A stretch of 64,000 nt of DNA from an uncultured bacterium (GTDB lineage: Bacteria; Hydrogenedentota; Hydrogenedentia; Hydrogenedentales; CAILVY01): positions 1 through 64,000 of the forward strand of contig CALEDJ010000058.1 in the NCBI GenBank assembly GCA_937951485.1, given 5' to 3'. This document shows positions 16,257-24,973 of this stretch, one piece after another. The first letter of the stretch is position 1, and every line of letters begins with the position of its first letter. Made by a program: the position numbers and the translations under genes. Below the pieces are notes generated by a model that was not told the DNA's origin, searched no databases, and worked only from the letters and a program-made list of their open reading frames with translations.

Positions 16257-16799
16257 TCAAAACTTTTCGTGGTGAACAAAATCGTTCAGTTCACGGCGGG
16301 GCGGCGCGGGAGGCGTTTTTGCGGGGCGGCCGATGGGGAGGATGGCGACAACTTCGCAATCTTCCGGGGCGTTGAGAATCTGTCGGGCTTTGTCATGGTC
16401 GAAGAGGCCAAGCACCACAGTTCCCAGGCCGATGGCATGGGCGGCCAGGGCGATGTTCTGCGTCATGATGCCGAGGTCAAACAGGAACCAGTCGCCGAAT
16501 TTCGTGCAGACGTTGCCTTTATAATAACCCGAGTCCTTAAGCCTTCCGCAGACCACCAGCAACATCGGCGCGGCCATCACGGAAGTGCGGCCGGGATTGC
16601 CTTCCGGCAGAGTGTCCTGCAGGGCGCGCTTGACGGATTCATCCCGCACAACAACGATTTCCCAGCATTGCGTGTTCGCCCAGGACGGCGCCCATCGTGC
16701 GGCTTCGAGGAGGGTATCCAGTTCTGAAGGGCTTATCGCAGTTGCCTCGAATTTGCGGATGCTGCGACGGGTCTTGATGATGTCCATAAAGTCAGACAT
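16257..16799 (-). CDS. Nitroreductase family protein
   Basis: A 180-residue FMN-dependent nitroreductase-fold protein. The N-terminal DIIKTRRSIRKFEATAISPS gives the flavin phosphate-binding Arg/Ser residues, followed by AARWAPSWANTQCWEIVVV, and a C-terminal IGRPAKTPPAPPRRELNDFV. An AAGGAG box precedes ATG 16799. It probably reduces a quinone-like or nitro substrate with NAD(P)H; the physiological substrate is unknown. It lies 12 bp after the amidohydrolase gene upstream on the same strand and so forms the third gene of an operon with two amidohydrolases. A second nitroreductase is at 51743-52243. Confidence 0.88.
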   Translation of the reverse strand: MSDFMDIIKTRRSIRKFEATAISPSELDTLLEAARWAPSWANTQCWEIVVVRDESVKRALQDTLPEGNPGRTSVMAAPMLLVVCGRLKDSGYYKGNVCTKFGDWFLFDLGIMTQNIALAAHAIGLGTVVLGLFDHDKARQILNAPEDCEVVAILPIGRPAKTPPAPPRRELNDFVHHEKF

Positions 16800-16811
16800 G
16801 TTCCAATCTCC

Positions 16812-17612
16812 TTACTCTTTGTTTTGTGGGTAGCGTGGCGGTTCCCCGAAAATATGCCGGGTATTTTCCCCGAAAACCTTCCGTTTCGCTTCGTCCGGTG
16901 CGTCCAGCGCCAGCATTTTCAGAAAACTTGCCGATGGCGTCTTGAACGGCAGTCCGGTGCCGAAGAGGACACGGTCCTCGCCCAGATGTTGGATGAGAAA
17001 TCCGATGCTGTTTTCCATGACGGCGGTCATGCGCGACATTTCGAGATAGAGGTTTACACGGCGCATGCGCGCCCAAATCGCGGCGTCCGGCTGCAACGGC
17101 GGCACGGATTCCGTGAGGATAAACGTTGCGATGCGATGCCTTTCGGCGGCGGCGAGCACTTCTTCGATACTGACCGTCGCCTCGATGTCGAGCCAGTGCC
17201 GTTGGCGCGGGTCTTCCACCCGCACCGGGATGGACACGGGCAGGCCCGCCTCGGCGGCGGCCTCGATGAGCCGCGCGGTTTCCGGGTCTTGAAGCGAATA
17301 CCCGTGATGCTTTGGATAGAGCCGCAACCCCTTGAACCCCCAAGCCAGACATTGCCGCAGGTCATGCCGCCATTCGGCGTAGGCCGGGTTGATGGTGGCG
17401 TAGCACCAGAAGCGTTCGGAATGCGGCAGCGTTTCCTCGCGCAGCAGCACATTTCCCATGTGGCTGTCGCGGTATAAGATGGCATCCGCCGACGCGACGC
17501 AGGCGCGCACGATGCCGAAATGGTCCATGATCGCCAGCAGTTCTGAAGCGCGGTTGTGGCGCAGGCGTCGAAACGCATAATGACCGAGAAAGGCGTTGAC
17601 ATCAATAATCAT
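16812..17612 (-). CDS. Amidohydrolase-like protein (TIM-barrel metal-dependent hydrolase)
   Basis: A 266-residue protein with the TIM-barrel amidohydrolase-related pattern: MIIDVNAFLGHYAFRRL at the N-terminus, a WGFKGLRLYPKHHGYSL segment, and a final FGTGLPFKTPSASF segment. The first strand reads DVNAFLGH instead of DxHxH, so the usual N-terminal metal-binding HxH is missing here. This suggests altered metal binding or a diverged function. The gene starts with ATG overlapping the stop of the upstream amidohydrolase gene by 4 bp and is followed 12 bp later by the nitroreductase gene. The two amidohydrolase-like genes probably arose as paralogues acting together. Substrate unknown. Confidence 0.8.
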   Translation of the reverse strand: MIIDVNAFLGHYAFRRLRHNRASELLAIMDHFGIVRACVASADAILYRDSHMGNVLLREETLPHSERFWCYATINPAYAEWRHDLRQCLAWGFKGLRLYPKHHGYSLQDPETARLIEAAAEAGLPVSIPVRVEDPRQRHWLDIEATVSIEEVLAAAERHRIATFILTESVPPLQPDAAIWARMRRVNLYLEMSRMTAVMENSIGFLIQHLGEDRVLFGTGLPFKTPSASFLKMLALDAPDEAKRKVFGENTRHIFGEPPRYPQNKE

Positions 17613-18430
17613 ATCGCCCTCCGGGCCAGAATCCTCTGGAAATTTCGCCCCATCAACCCGGAGAATTCCTCATTGGAGAGTTCGGCGTCCAACGCCTTCG
17701 CCATGCTTCCTTCGTAGGTCATGTCCGTGGCGAACAGCAGTCGCTCCGCGCCAATCGCCGCGACCGTGCGGTCCATCATGTCCTCATCCACCACACTCCC
17801 GGCGATGTCCACATAGACCGACGGCGCGTCGCGCAGATATTTCAGCGCCCACTCCCAGTCGCCGCCGCCGCCGAGATGCGCCTCGATGATCATGGTGCCG
17901 GGATGCTTCCTTGCCGCCGCGGCAAAGTGCGACGCATCGCTGATTTTGGGCTGCCGGGCGCGCGTTTCTGCATCGTTCGGGCGCCCCGCATGCGACAGGA
18001 CCGGCACGCCCCACACTGCGCATCTGTCAAGAATCGGGTCCAGCATCGGATCGTCAAGCCGGTGCTGGTTGTAGAGTTTCACGCCGATGAAGTTCTCGTC
18101 TCGCACCCGTTGCTCGATTTCCTCCATCGCGCGCGGGTCGCCGGGATTCACAAAGCACCATGCGCGCATGTGATTGGGATGCCGGGCCGCCGCCGCCGCT
18201 GCGCGATCATTCGCCCGATGAAACATTTCGTAAGGCTGCGGTCCCGTCACGTTCAGGTCAATGACACAAGAGAGTGTGATGCCCAGTTTGGCATTCGCTT
18301 CAATGATTTGGTCGCAATGCCGGATATCCAGTCCGCCCGCAGGGTCGCCGCGCTCGGATCGCACATGCATGTGGCAGTCAATCACCGGATGCCCCAAGCG
18401 TTTCACGTCTTCAATGGTTCGATACCGCAT
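17609..18430 (-). CDS. Amidohydrolase family protein (amidohydrolase 2 type)
   Basis: About 273 residues from ATG 18430; the upstream non-ATG start of the track adds 12 unlikely residues. Metal-binding first-strand motif VIDCHMHVRSERG is intact (HxH), followed by IGVKLYNQHRLDDP, VLSHAGRPND (His), IIEAHLGGGGDWEW (His) and LLFATDMTYEG (Asp). This set of residues fits a TIM-barrel zinc hydrolase or decarboxylase of the amidohydrolase 2 family. It is the first gene of a three-gene minus-strand operon (4-bp overlap with the next). The paired gene lacks the HxH, so this one is more likely to be the catalytic member. Substrate unknown. Confidence 0.88.
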   Translation of the reverse strand: MRYRTIEDVKRLGHPVIDCHMHVRSERGDPAGGLDIRHCDQIIEANAKLGITLSCVIDLNVTGPQPYEMFHRANDRAAAAAARHPNHMRAWCFVNPGDPRAMEEIEQRVRDENFIGVKLYNQHRLDDPMLDPILDRCAVWGVPVLSHAGRPNDAETRARQPKISDASHFAAAARKHPGTMIIEAHLGGGGDWEWALKYLRDAPSVYVDIAGSVVDEDMMDRTVAAIGAERLLFATDMTYEGSMAKALDAELSNEEFSGLMGRNFQRILARRAI

Positions 18431-18543
18431 ACGGCGTTCACCCGTTCCGCAATGAATCAGCGACAAGGCCTATGATAGGCGATTCATCGCAATGTTTGCA
18501 CCACTTTCTTTGCTGTTGGCTGGTGCCGAAGCAGTTTGAGGCT

Positions 18544-18572
18544 TTGACAGGATTTATGCGTAGGAGTATTAT
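18544..18572 (+). promoter_or_regulatory. Sigma-70-type promoter upstream of the GLUG protein
   Basis: TTGACA (18544-18549) and TATTAT (18567-18572) are separated by exactly 17 bp, a near-consensus housekeeping promoter. The predicted leader to the start at 18675 is about 95 nt. Confidence 0.75.
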
Positions 18573-18674
18573 GCCCGACACCCGGGGGTTAATATGGAAA
18601 AATGTGGGAAAGTATGGGGGCGATATCCGGGGCCGATGTACGCGCCGGTTCGCCGCAAAAAGGGGGGAATCCTC

Positions 18675-21600
18675 ATGAGAACCTGCATGCAATCAAAGCG
18701 CCACGTTGCAAACGCATGGATATTTGTGTGCGTCATGACGTTTTGTTCCCTTGTCGCTCCCTGCGCTTCTGGACAGATTTTGATTGACAGCATCGAAGCA
18801 TTGCAGAAGATTGGCAGCGTTCCGGCGTATCCGTTGCACGGCGACTACCTGCTGACGCAGGACATTGACGCCACGGACACGGCGGCATGGAATGATGGAG
18901 CGGGTTTTGAACCCATCGGAGACGATACCACCCCGTTTACCGGTTTTTTTGACGGCCAGGGCCATGTCATCTCCGGGCTGGTCATCAATCGTCCCGACGA
19001 AGACATGGTGGGGTTGTTCGGTTGTGTGGGTGGCGGCGGCGAGATCAAGGAGGTTGCCTTGGAAGGTGGCATGATTTCCGGAAAAGATGGCGTGGGTGCG
19101 CTGGTCGGAGTGATTATTGCAGGCGGCGTGGCAGGAAATTGCTACGCGGGTACAGCGGTGTTGGGGCGGTTTGCCGTTGGCGGATTGGTCGGGGGCAACC
19201 TTGGCGCTATGACGGAGTGCACAACGGAAAGCATTGTCGAAGGTGAAGATTATATCGGCGGACTGCTTGGACTGAACAATGGTACGCTATCAGGGTGCTC
19301 GGCTGGTGGCGAAGTCACAGGCGATGCAATCGTAGGGGGGCTACTCGGCGCCAACGACGGGGGACTGGTAAGTTCATGCGATGCGGCAACCGAGGTGCGG
19401 GGAAACAGGGCGGTCGGCGGATTGGTGGGCGCGAATACCCCGGGCAGCATGATAACCGAAAGTTATGCGACAGGGTCGGTTGCCGGACACATCGGCGTCG
19501 GGGGTTTGCTGGGATATAACCAGGGTTCGGTGACTGTTTGTTATGCTTCGGGCGCAGCCGTGGGGGATACAGATATCGGTGGATTCGTGGGGTATAACGA
19601 AGACCTGGTGGCGGGATGCTACGCGACCGGCCCAGTGTCGGGCTATTGGGGGGTCGGCGGATTGGTCGGGCGCAACGACGGGCCGGTATCCGTATGTTAT
19701 GCGGCTGGACTGGTCGAAGGCGTTGCCAAAGTGGGCGGATTGATAGGCTACCGGCCAACAGGCGGGGCAGTGTCGGCTTCGTTTTGGGATGTAAAAACCA
19801 GCGGCCAGTACGATTCCGATGGGGGAACCGGTTTTCCTACGGAAGACCTGAGGCATCAGGCGACCTTTACTGCGGCGGGATGGGATTTCATTATTACGTG
19901 GGCAATCCTTGAAGACGTCACCTATCCCTGGTTGCGGGCGCTGCCGCCTGCTTCCGCTACGTTCACGGTGACGCTTCGGTCGGAACACGGCGCCGTTTTG
20001 AGAGAACCGGATGTGAGCGACTATCCCGCCTGGTCAGTGGTGTGGCTGACCGCGACGCCGGACCCTGGCTACGCATTTGCGGGTTGGGCAGGCACCGGCC
20101 TTCCGGGGGAGTCATTGATATTCCACGCCAACCCAATGCCATTTGCCGTTCATCATGATCTTGTGCTGGAGGCCGTATTTCTGCCCATCGGTCCGAAAAC
20201 AGTGGATAGCGTGGCAGATTTGCAGCGAATCGGCAACGATTCCCAGTGGCCTGTCCATTGGTCCTATGTGCTCCAAGACGATATTGACGCCTCCGAAACG
20301 GCGGGATGGAACGAAGGGCGCGGCTTTAGCCCCATAGGGGCATCGGGAATAGCGTTTGCCGGGAAATTTGACGGGCAGGGCCACACCATTTCCGGCCTGG
20401 TCGTTCACCGCCCAGAGGAAGACTACGTCGGACTTTTCGGCGCTGTTGGGAGCGGCGCGGAAATCTTCAATCTTGACCTGGGCGACGGGACGGTTGCAGG
20501 AAAGAACAATGTCGGCGGCTTGGCCGGCCGGAACAGGGGCGCGATGTCCGGATGCCACACCGCATTGGCCGTCGCGGGGAACTATGATGTCGGCGGGCTG
20601 GTCGGCAGGAACGAGGATCCAGGCATGATAACGGATTGCTACGCTTTGGGCACGGTTGCGGGCGGCCGCTTTGCGGGTGGCCTGGTTGGCGCAAATGGCG
20701 GCATGGTCTCCCAAAGTCATGCGGCGGGCGCGGTTTCGGGAACCGATTATGTTGGCGGTCTGATCGGTATCAACGGATTGGAATCCGACGAATGGGGCAC
20801 AATTCTTCCCGGCACGGTGACCAATTGCCATGCAATCGGCGCGGTCTCAGGTAATATCAATATCGGAGGGCTGGTCGGAAAAAACGAATCAGCGTCTGAG
20901 ATAAGCCAGTGCTACGCCACGGGCAGGGTTGAAGGGAATCGCACTCTTGGCGGATTGGCGGGTGCAAACGCAGGGCGGATTACAGACTGCCACGCCGCCG
21001 GCGCGGTCGTTGGCGTGGGAAATAGTGTCGGCGGCTTGGTTGGCGCAAATGATATGGACGGTACGGTGGCGTCATGCCATGCCACGGGAGACGTAGAAAG
21101 CATGGGGGAATATGTTGGTGGTTTGGTGGGGTACAACTGGTACAGCGCACTGACGGGATGTTACGCGACCGGTGCCGTCCGAGGGACAAAAAGCGTCGGC
21201 GGGCTGATCGGGCTGAACCGGGGGGGGGCGGTGGCGCTATGCTATGCGGCGGGCGCGGTTTCGGGATACCTGGAATTGGGGGGCCTGATCGGCTGGCACC
21301 GCGAAGGCACCGTCTTGAAGTCTTTTGCGTCCGGCGCGGTTTGGGGATACAAGCACCTCGGCGGGCTGATCGGCCGTAACGATATGAGCGTGGTGAACGA
21401 TTGCTATGCGCGGGGGGCCGTTTCCGGTTTTGAGGGAATCGGGGGACTGGCGGGATGGAACGCGAGCAGCGAGGTGAAGTATTGCTACGCCGTTGGTGTG
21501 GTTTCCGGCTACGCGGACGTCGGCGGGTTGGTCGGCGAAGATGCCGCCGGCACCGTGACGTCTTCGTTTTGGGACGTGGAAACGAGCGGCCAGGCAAGTT

Positions 21601-22064
21601 CCGCCGGCGGCGGGACCGGGCTGCCCACCGAAGAGATGATGCTGCAAAGCACCTTCGAGACGAGGGGATGGGATTTCACCGAAATCTGGGGGATTCTTGA
21701 AAGCATTTCATATCCTTTCCTCCTTTGGATGCCGGAGGAGCAAGAGCGCTACCACAGCGCGGATCAGGATGCCGACAACATCATCAGTCTTTCCGAGTTA
21801 TTGCGCGTGATCCAGTTCTACAACAGCGGCGGCCTCCACTGCGCCGAACCGCCGGAGAGCACCGAGGACGGCTATGCGCCAGGGGAAGAGCCGGCGCAAG
21901 AGGGTTGCACTCCGCATAGTTCCGACTATAATCCGCAGGATTGGGCGATCAGCCTTTCCGAATTGCTCCGCATCATCCAATTCTTCAATGCCGGCGGCTA
22001 CCACGACTGCCCGGATGCGGCCCCGCCCACGGAGGACGGCTACTGCGTCGGCCTGCCGCTGTAA
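18675..22064 (+). CDS. Giant secreted GLUG-motif repeat protein with duplicated C-terminal module
   Basis: About 1129 residues from ATG 18675 (GGGGGG upstream). A signal peptide ends near CASGQ. Two blocks of GLUG repeats, each starting with an ID-A-W-G-FDGQGH entry module (residues about 35-390 and 508-1010), contain roughly twenty units of the form VGGLVGxNxGxVxxCYAxG. Between them is a divergent InlB-like domain (TVTLRSEHGAVLREP, residues about 428-505). Both blocks end with a SFWDVxTSGQ...GTG motif. The C-terminus carries two copies of an ISLSELLRVIQFYNSGG...TEDGY module with acidic DQDADN residues, a calcium-binding or dockerin-like pattern. It is probably an extracellular adhesin or surface protein. 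A strong promoter precedes it. The family is recognised; the ligand is not. Confidence 0.85.
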   Translation: MRTCMQSKRHVANAWIFVCVMTFCSLVAPCASGQILIDSIEALQKIGSVPAYPLHGDYLLTQDIDATDTAAWNDGAGFEPIGDDTTPFTGFFDGQGHVISGLVINRPDEDMVGLFGCVGGGGEIKEVALEGGMISGKDGVGALVGVIIAGGVAGNCYAGTAVLGRFAVGGLVGGNLGAMTECTTESIVEGEDYIGGLLGLNNGTLSGCSAGGEVTGDAIVGGLLGANDGGLVSSCDAATEVRGNRAVGGLVGANTPGSMITESYATGSVAGHIGVGGLLGYNQGSVTVCYASGAAVGDTDIGGFVGYNEDLVAGCYATGPVSGYWGVGGLVGRNDGPVSVCYAAGLVEGVAKVGGLIGYRPTGGAVSASFWDVKTSGQYDSDGGTGFPTEDLRHQATFTAAGWDFIITWAILEDVTYPWLRALPPASATFTVTLRSEHGAVLREPDVSDYPAWSVVWLTATPDPGYAFAGWAGTGLPGESLIFHANPMPFAVHHDLVLEAVFLPIGPKTVDSVADLQRIGNDSQWPVHWSYVLQDDIDASETAGWNEGRGFSPIGASGIAFAGKFDGQGHTISGLVVHRPEEDYVGLFGAVGSGAEIFNLDLGDGTVAGKNNVGGLAGRNRGAMSGCHTALAVAGNYDVGGLVGRNEDPGMITDCYALGTVAGGRFAGGLVGANGGMVSQSHAAGAVSGTDYVGGLIGINGLESDEWGTILPGTVTNCHAIGAVSGNINIGGLVGKNESASEISQCYATGRVEGNRTLGGLAGANAGRITDCHAAGAVVGVGNSVGGLVGANDMDGTVASCHATGDVESMGEYVGGLVGYNWYSALTGCYATGAVRGTKSVGGLIGLNRGGAVALCYAAGAVSGYLELGGLIGWHREGTVLKSFASGAVWGYKHLGGLIGRNDMSVVNDCYARGAVSGFEGIGGLAGWNASSEVKYCYAVGVVSGYADVGGLVGEDAAGTVTSSFWDVETSGQASSAGGGTGLPTEEMMLQSTFETRGWDFTEIWGILESISYPFLLWMPEEQERYHSADQDADNIISLSELLRVIQFYNSGGLHCAEPPESTEDGYAPGEEPAQEGCTPHSSDYNPQDWAISLSELLRIIQFFNAGGYHDCPDAAPPTEDGYCVGLPL

Positions 22065-22225
22065 GGGGGGTAGTGGCGATCAGCGTAATGGAACCCACCG
22101 TTGCGCTTGGGAAGTCTCACAGACCTGTATCCGTCAGAAATCCCGCAATTTGCGGAAACGCCGCCCCAACGGTAGAATGACGCACCAGTTACCAGGGGTT
22201 TGCAACGATAAGGAACACCAAGATT

Positions 22226-23650
22226 ATGGCACGGAAGAGCACTGCAAAACAGACGATGGCGCTGCTGGTGGGCAACCGGGGCTTTTTCCCCGATGCGTTG
22301 GCCCGGGAAGGCTATGAATTCATGACGAAACTGCTGGCCCAAAAGGGGTACAAGGTGGTTTCGCCTTCCCCGGCGGATACCAAATTCGGCGCGGTGGAAA
22401 CGTGGGAAGACGCGAAAAAGTGCGCGGAGATTTTTCGACTGCACCGCGAAGCCATTGACGGGGTGATCGTCACCCTCCCCAATTTCGGCGACGAGCGCGG
22501 CGTGGCGGACACGCTGAAACTGGCGGGGCTGGATGTGCCGGTGCTGATTCACGCCTGGGGCGACACGGCGGAAAAGATGACCATCAAGCACCGCCGGGAT
22601 TCCTTCTGCGGCAAGATGAGCGTCTGCAATAACCTCGTGCAGTATCGCATCCCCTTCACCTTGACTTTGCAACACACGATGGACCCCGCGACAGAGGCGT
22701 TCGCTCAGGACCTGGAATTCTTTGCAGCGGTCTGCCGTGTGGTGAAGGGCATGCGCAGATGCCGGGTTGGAGCGCTCGGCGCGCGTCCGGCCGCGTTCAA
22801 CACCGTCCGTTACAGCGAGAAACTCCTGCAGGAAAGCGGCATCACGGTCGAGACGCTGGATTTGTCCGAGGCCTTTGGCCGGGCGGAAAAACTCAAGGAT
22901 ACGGACCCGGCGGTGAAGGCGCGCGTACAGGCGATCAGTGAGTATGCGCCGTCCAGGCATGTGCCCAAGGCCGCCATTCTAAAGATGGCGAAGTTCGCGA
23001 TTGTCATGGACGAGTGGATGCAGGCGGCGAGCCTGGACGTGACGGCCGTGCAATGCTGGACCTCCATGGAGGAGTTCTTCGGCGTGGTGCCCTGCACCTG
23101 CATGAGCATGCTGAGCGAGGCGCTGAAATCCTCGGCCTGCGAAGTGGACGTCTGCGGCGCGGTCGCCATGCACGCGCTGGCGCTCGCATCAAGAACCCCC
23201 AGCGCCCTCCTCGACTGGAACAACAACTACGGCGATGACCCCGACAAGTGCGTCGCGTTCCATTGTTCCAACCTGCCCAAGTCCTTTTTCGAATCCGCGG
23301 GCATGGACTACCAGGAAATCATCGCGGGCACCGTCGGCAAGCAGAACACCTACGGCACCATCGTGGGCCGCATCGCGCCGGGGCCGTTCACCTTCGCGCG
23401 CGTCAGCACCTTCGACAACGAAGGCGTCATCGGCGCGTATGTGGGCGAGGGCCGTTTCACGGACGACAAGATGCAGACTTTCGGCGGCTACGGCGTGGTC
23501 GAAATCCCCGATTTGCAGGAACTCCTCCGGCATATTTGTGAAAACGGCTTTGAACACCACGTTGCGATGAACAAGAGCCGCGTCGCGCGGTCGGTCTATG
23601 AAGCCTTCGACACCTATCTTGGATGGGATGTTTACTGGCACGGAGGCTGA
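22226..23650 (+). CDS. L-fucose/L-arabinose isomerase family protein
   Basis: A 474-residue protein of the FucI/AraA fold. It begins with a FALLVGNRGFFP-like strand (ALLVGNRGFFPDALAREGY) and contains IDGVIVTLPNFGDERGVADT, GALGARPAAFNTVRYSE and CWTSMEEFFGVVPCTCMSML, followed by a DWNNNYGDDPDKCVAFHCSN motif near the end. The Glu and Asp metal ligands expected in the family fall in these segments, but a residue-by-residue check was not possible. It would interconvert an aldose and a ketose in the cytoplasm. AAGGAA precedes ATG 22226. It is followed by a secreted ThuA-like gene 60 bp downstream and a sugar permease, suggesting one carbohydrate-use cluster. Confidence 0.82.
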   Translation: MARKSTAKQTMALLVGNRGFFPDALAREGYEFMTKLLAQKGYKVVSPSPADTKFGAVETWEDAKKCAEIFRLHREAIDGVIVTLPNFGDERGVADTLKLAGLDVPVLIHAWGDTAEKMTIKHRRDSFCGKMSVCNNLVQYRIPFTLTLQHTMDPATEAFAQDLEFFAAVCRVVKGMRRCRVGALGARPAAFNTVRYSEKLLQESGITVETLDLSEAFGRAEKLKDTDPAVKARVQAISEYAPSRHVPKAAILKMAKFAIVMDEWMQAASLDVTAVQCWTSMEEFFGVVPCTCMSMLSEALKSSACEVDVCGAVAMHALALASRTPSALLDWNNNYGDDPDKCVAFHCSNLPKSFFESAGMDYQEIIAGTVGKQNTYGTIVGRIAPGPFTFARVSTFDNEGVIGAYVGEGRFTDDKMQTFGGYGVVEIPDLQELLRHICENGFEHHVAMNKSRVARSVYEAFDTYLGWDVYWHGG

Positions 23651-23710
23651 AGAGCCGCTGCCTGACGCCGAGGCGCTGACTATTCCGATCCAGAGGAGAC
23701 GTATCAGATC

Positions 23711-24955
23711 ATGCATTCCATTCGGTTTTGTTTGTTCATGCTGCTCTTGCCCGCAGGCGGCGTGATGAGCCAAGAGATCATCAGGACATCGGCGATTGCG
23801 CCGGATGATCCCCTGTTGCCCGACGGATTTCGTATCGCGGCGCATCTCGATTGCGGCAATCAGACGCAGATCGCGCAAGAAACAGGACCGCGCATCGCGG
23901 TGGTCTCCGGCGAGGCTTATCACTTTCCGGGAATCGAGGGACCGCTGGCTGCGGCAGCCTGTTCCAAAGATCAGGTGGTGATCGCCGTGAGCGGAATGGC
24001 TCCGGATACGGAATACGTGCTTGGGTTCACCTGGTGGGATGCGAACGAGCAAGGACGCGTTCAGTCCGTGCGTTTTCAGGCGGGCGAGGGGGACGGATGG
24101 CAGACGGTGCTGCCGCCGGTGCGCGCCTGCGCATATCTAATGGACAAATCCACCTGGGCGCGGGTGTTGCTGCCCATTACGGAGGAATATCGCGAAGATG
24201 GCCAGGCGCAGGTTGCGTTTGTGCGCGAAGCGGGACCCGATGCGGTCGTCAACGAGATCTGGCTGTTGGAAAGGGCCGAATCTTCCACGCGCAAGCGCGT
24301 GCTGATTGTTACCGGCGACGACTATGTGGGGCACCGTTGGCGTGAAACCGCCCCGTATCTGGCCAATCTGATCCGCGAAGATGAACGCCTGGAGGTTTCC
24401 ATCACGGAATGCCCCGCCATTTATGGTTCGCCGTTGCTCGATTACTACGACGCCACCGTGATTCATTTTAAGGACTATGCCGAGCGCCTGCCGTTGGGAT
24501 CGGAAACACGAACGGGCCTGGAACGCCATATCGCCGGCGGACGCGGCCTGGTCATCACGCATTTCGGGTGCGGCGCGTTTCAGGAGTGGGATGGTTTCGT
24601 GAAGATTGCCGGGCGCGTCTGGAATCCCGCAATGCGCGCCCATGACCCCCACGGCCTTTTTGAAGTGCGCATCGCCGACGCAACGCATCCCATCACCCGT
24701 GACATGGAGGCCTTCACGGTGGAGGATGAACTGTACACCTGCCTCGACGGCGAGACGCCCATCCGCGTATTGTTCGAGGCGACCTCTGTCGTGGACCAGC
24801 AGGTTTATCCGATTGGTTTCGTGGTGGAAGGAACGCCGGGGCGCGTTTTTCACGGCACCCTCGGTCACGATGTCCGCGCGTTCAGCGCGCCCGGCGCGCG
24901 CGCCATGTACTGTCGCGCCGCGGCGTGGACGGCGGGCCTTGACCCCGCACCGTGA
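23711..24955 (+). CDS. Secreted protein with N-terminal beta-domain and C-terminal ThuA-like domain
   Basis: A 414-residue protein with a signal peptide (MHSIRFCLFMLLLPAGGVMS). Residues about 25-190 form an unrecognised beta-rich domain (GMAPDTEYVLGFTWWDANEQ). Residues about 200-410 are a ThuA-like domain: KRVLIVTGDDYVGHRWRETA, YDATVIHFKDYAERL, GRGLVITHFGCGAFQEW and GRVFHGTLGHDVRAF. It differs from the cytoplasmic ThuA at 5169 in being exported and two-domain. Secreted ThuA proteins are frequent in Planctomycetes-like genomes next to sugar oxidoreductases, but their activity is not well defined. Gap to the permease gene is 18 bp, so the two are probably cotranscribed. Confidence 0.82.
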   Translation: MHSIRFCLFMLLLPAGGVMSQEIIRTSAIAPDDPLLPDGFRIAAHLDCGNQTQIAQETGPRIAVVSGEAYHFPGIEGPLAAAACSKDQVVIAVSGMAPDTEYVLGFTWWDANEQGRVQSVRFQAGEGDGWQTVLPPVRACAYLMDKSTWARVLLPITEEYREDGQAQVAFVREAGPDAVVNEIWLLERAESSTRKRVLIVTGDDYVGHRWRETAPYLANLIREDERLEVSITECPAIYGSPLLDYYDATVIHFKDYAERLPLGSETRTGLERHIAGGRGLVITHFGCGAFQEWDGFVKIAGRVWNPAMRAHDPHGLFEVRIADATHPITRDMEAFTVEDELYTCLDGETPIRVLFEATSVVDQQVYPIGFVVEGTPGRVFHGTLGHDVRAFSAPGARAMYCRAAAWTAGLDPAP

Positions 24956-24973
24956 CCAAATGAAAGAGAATGT

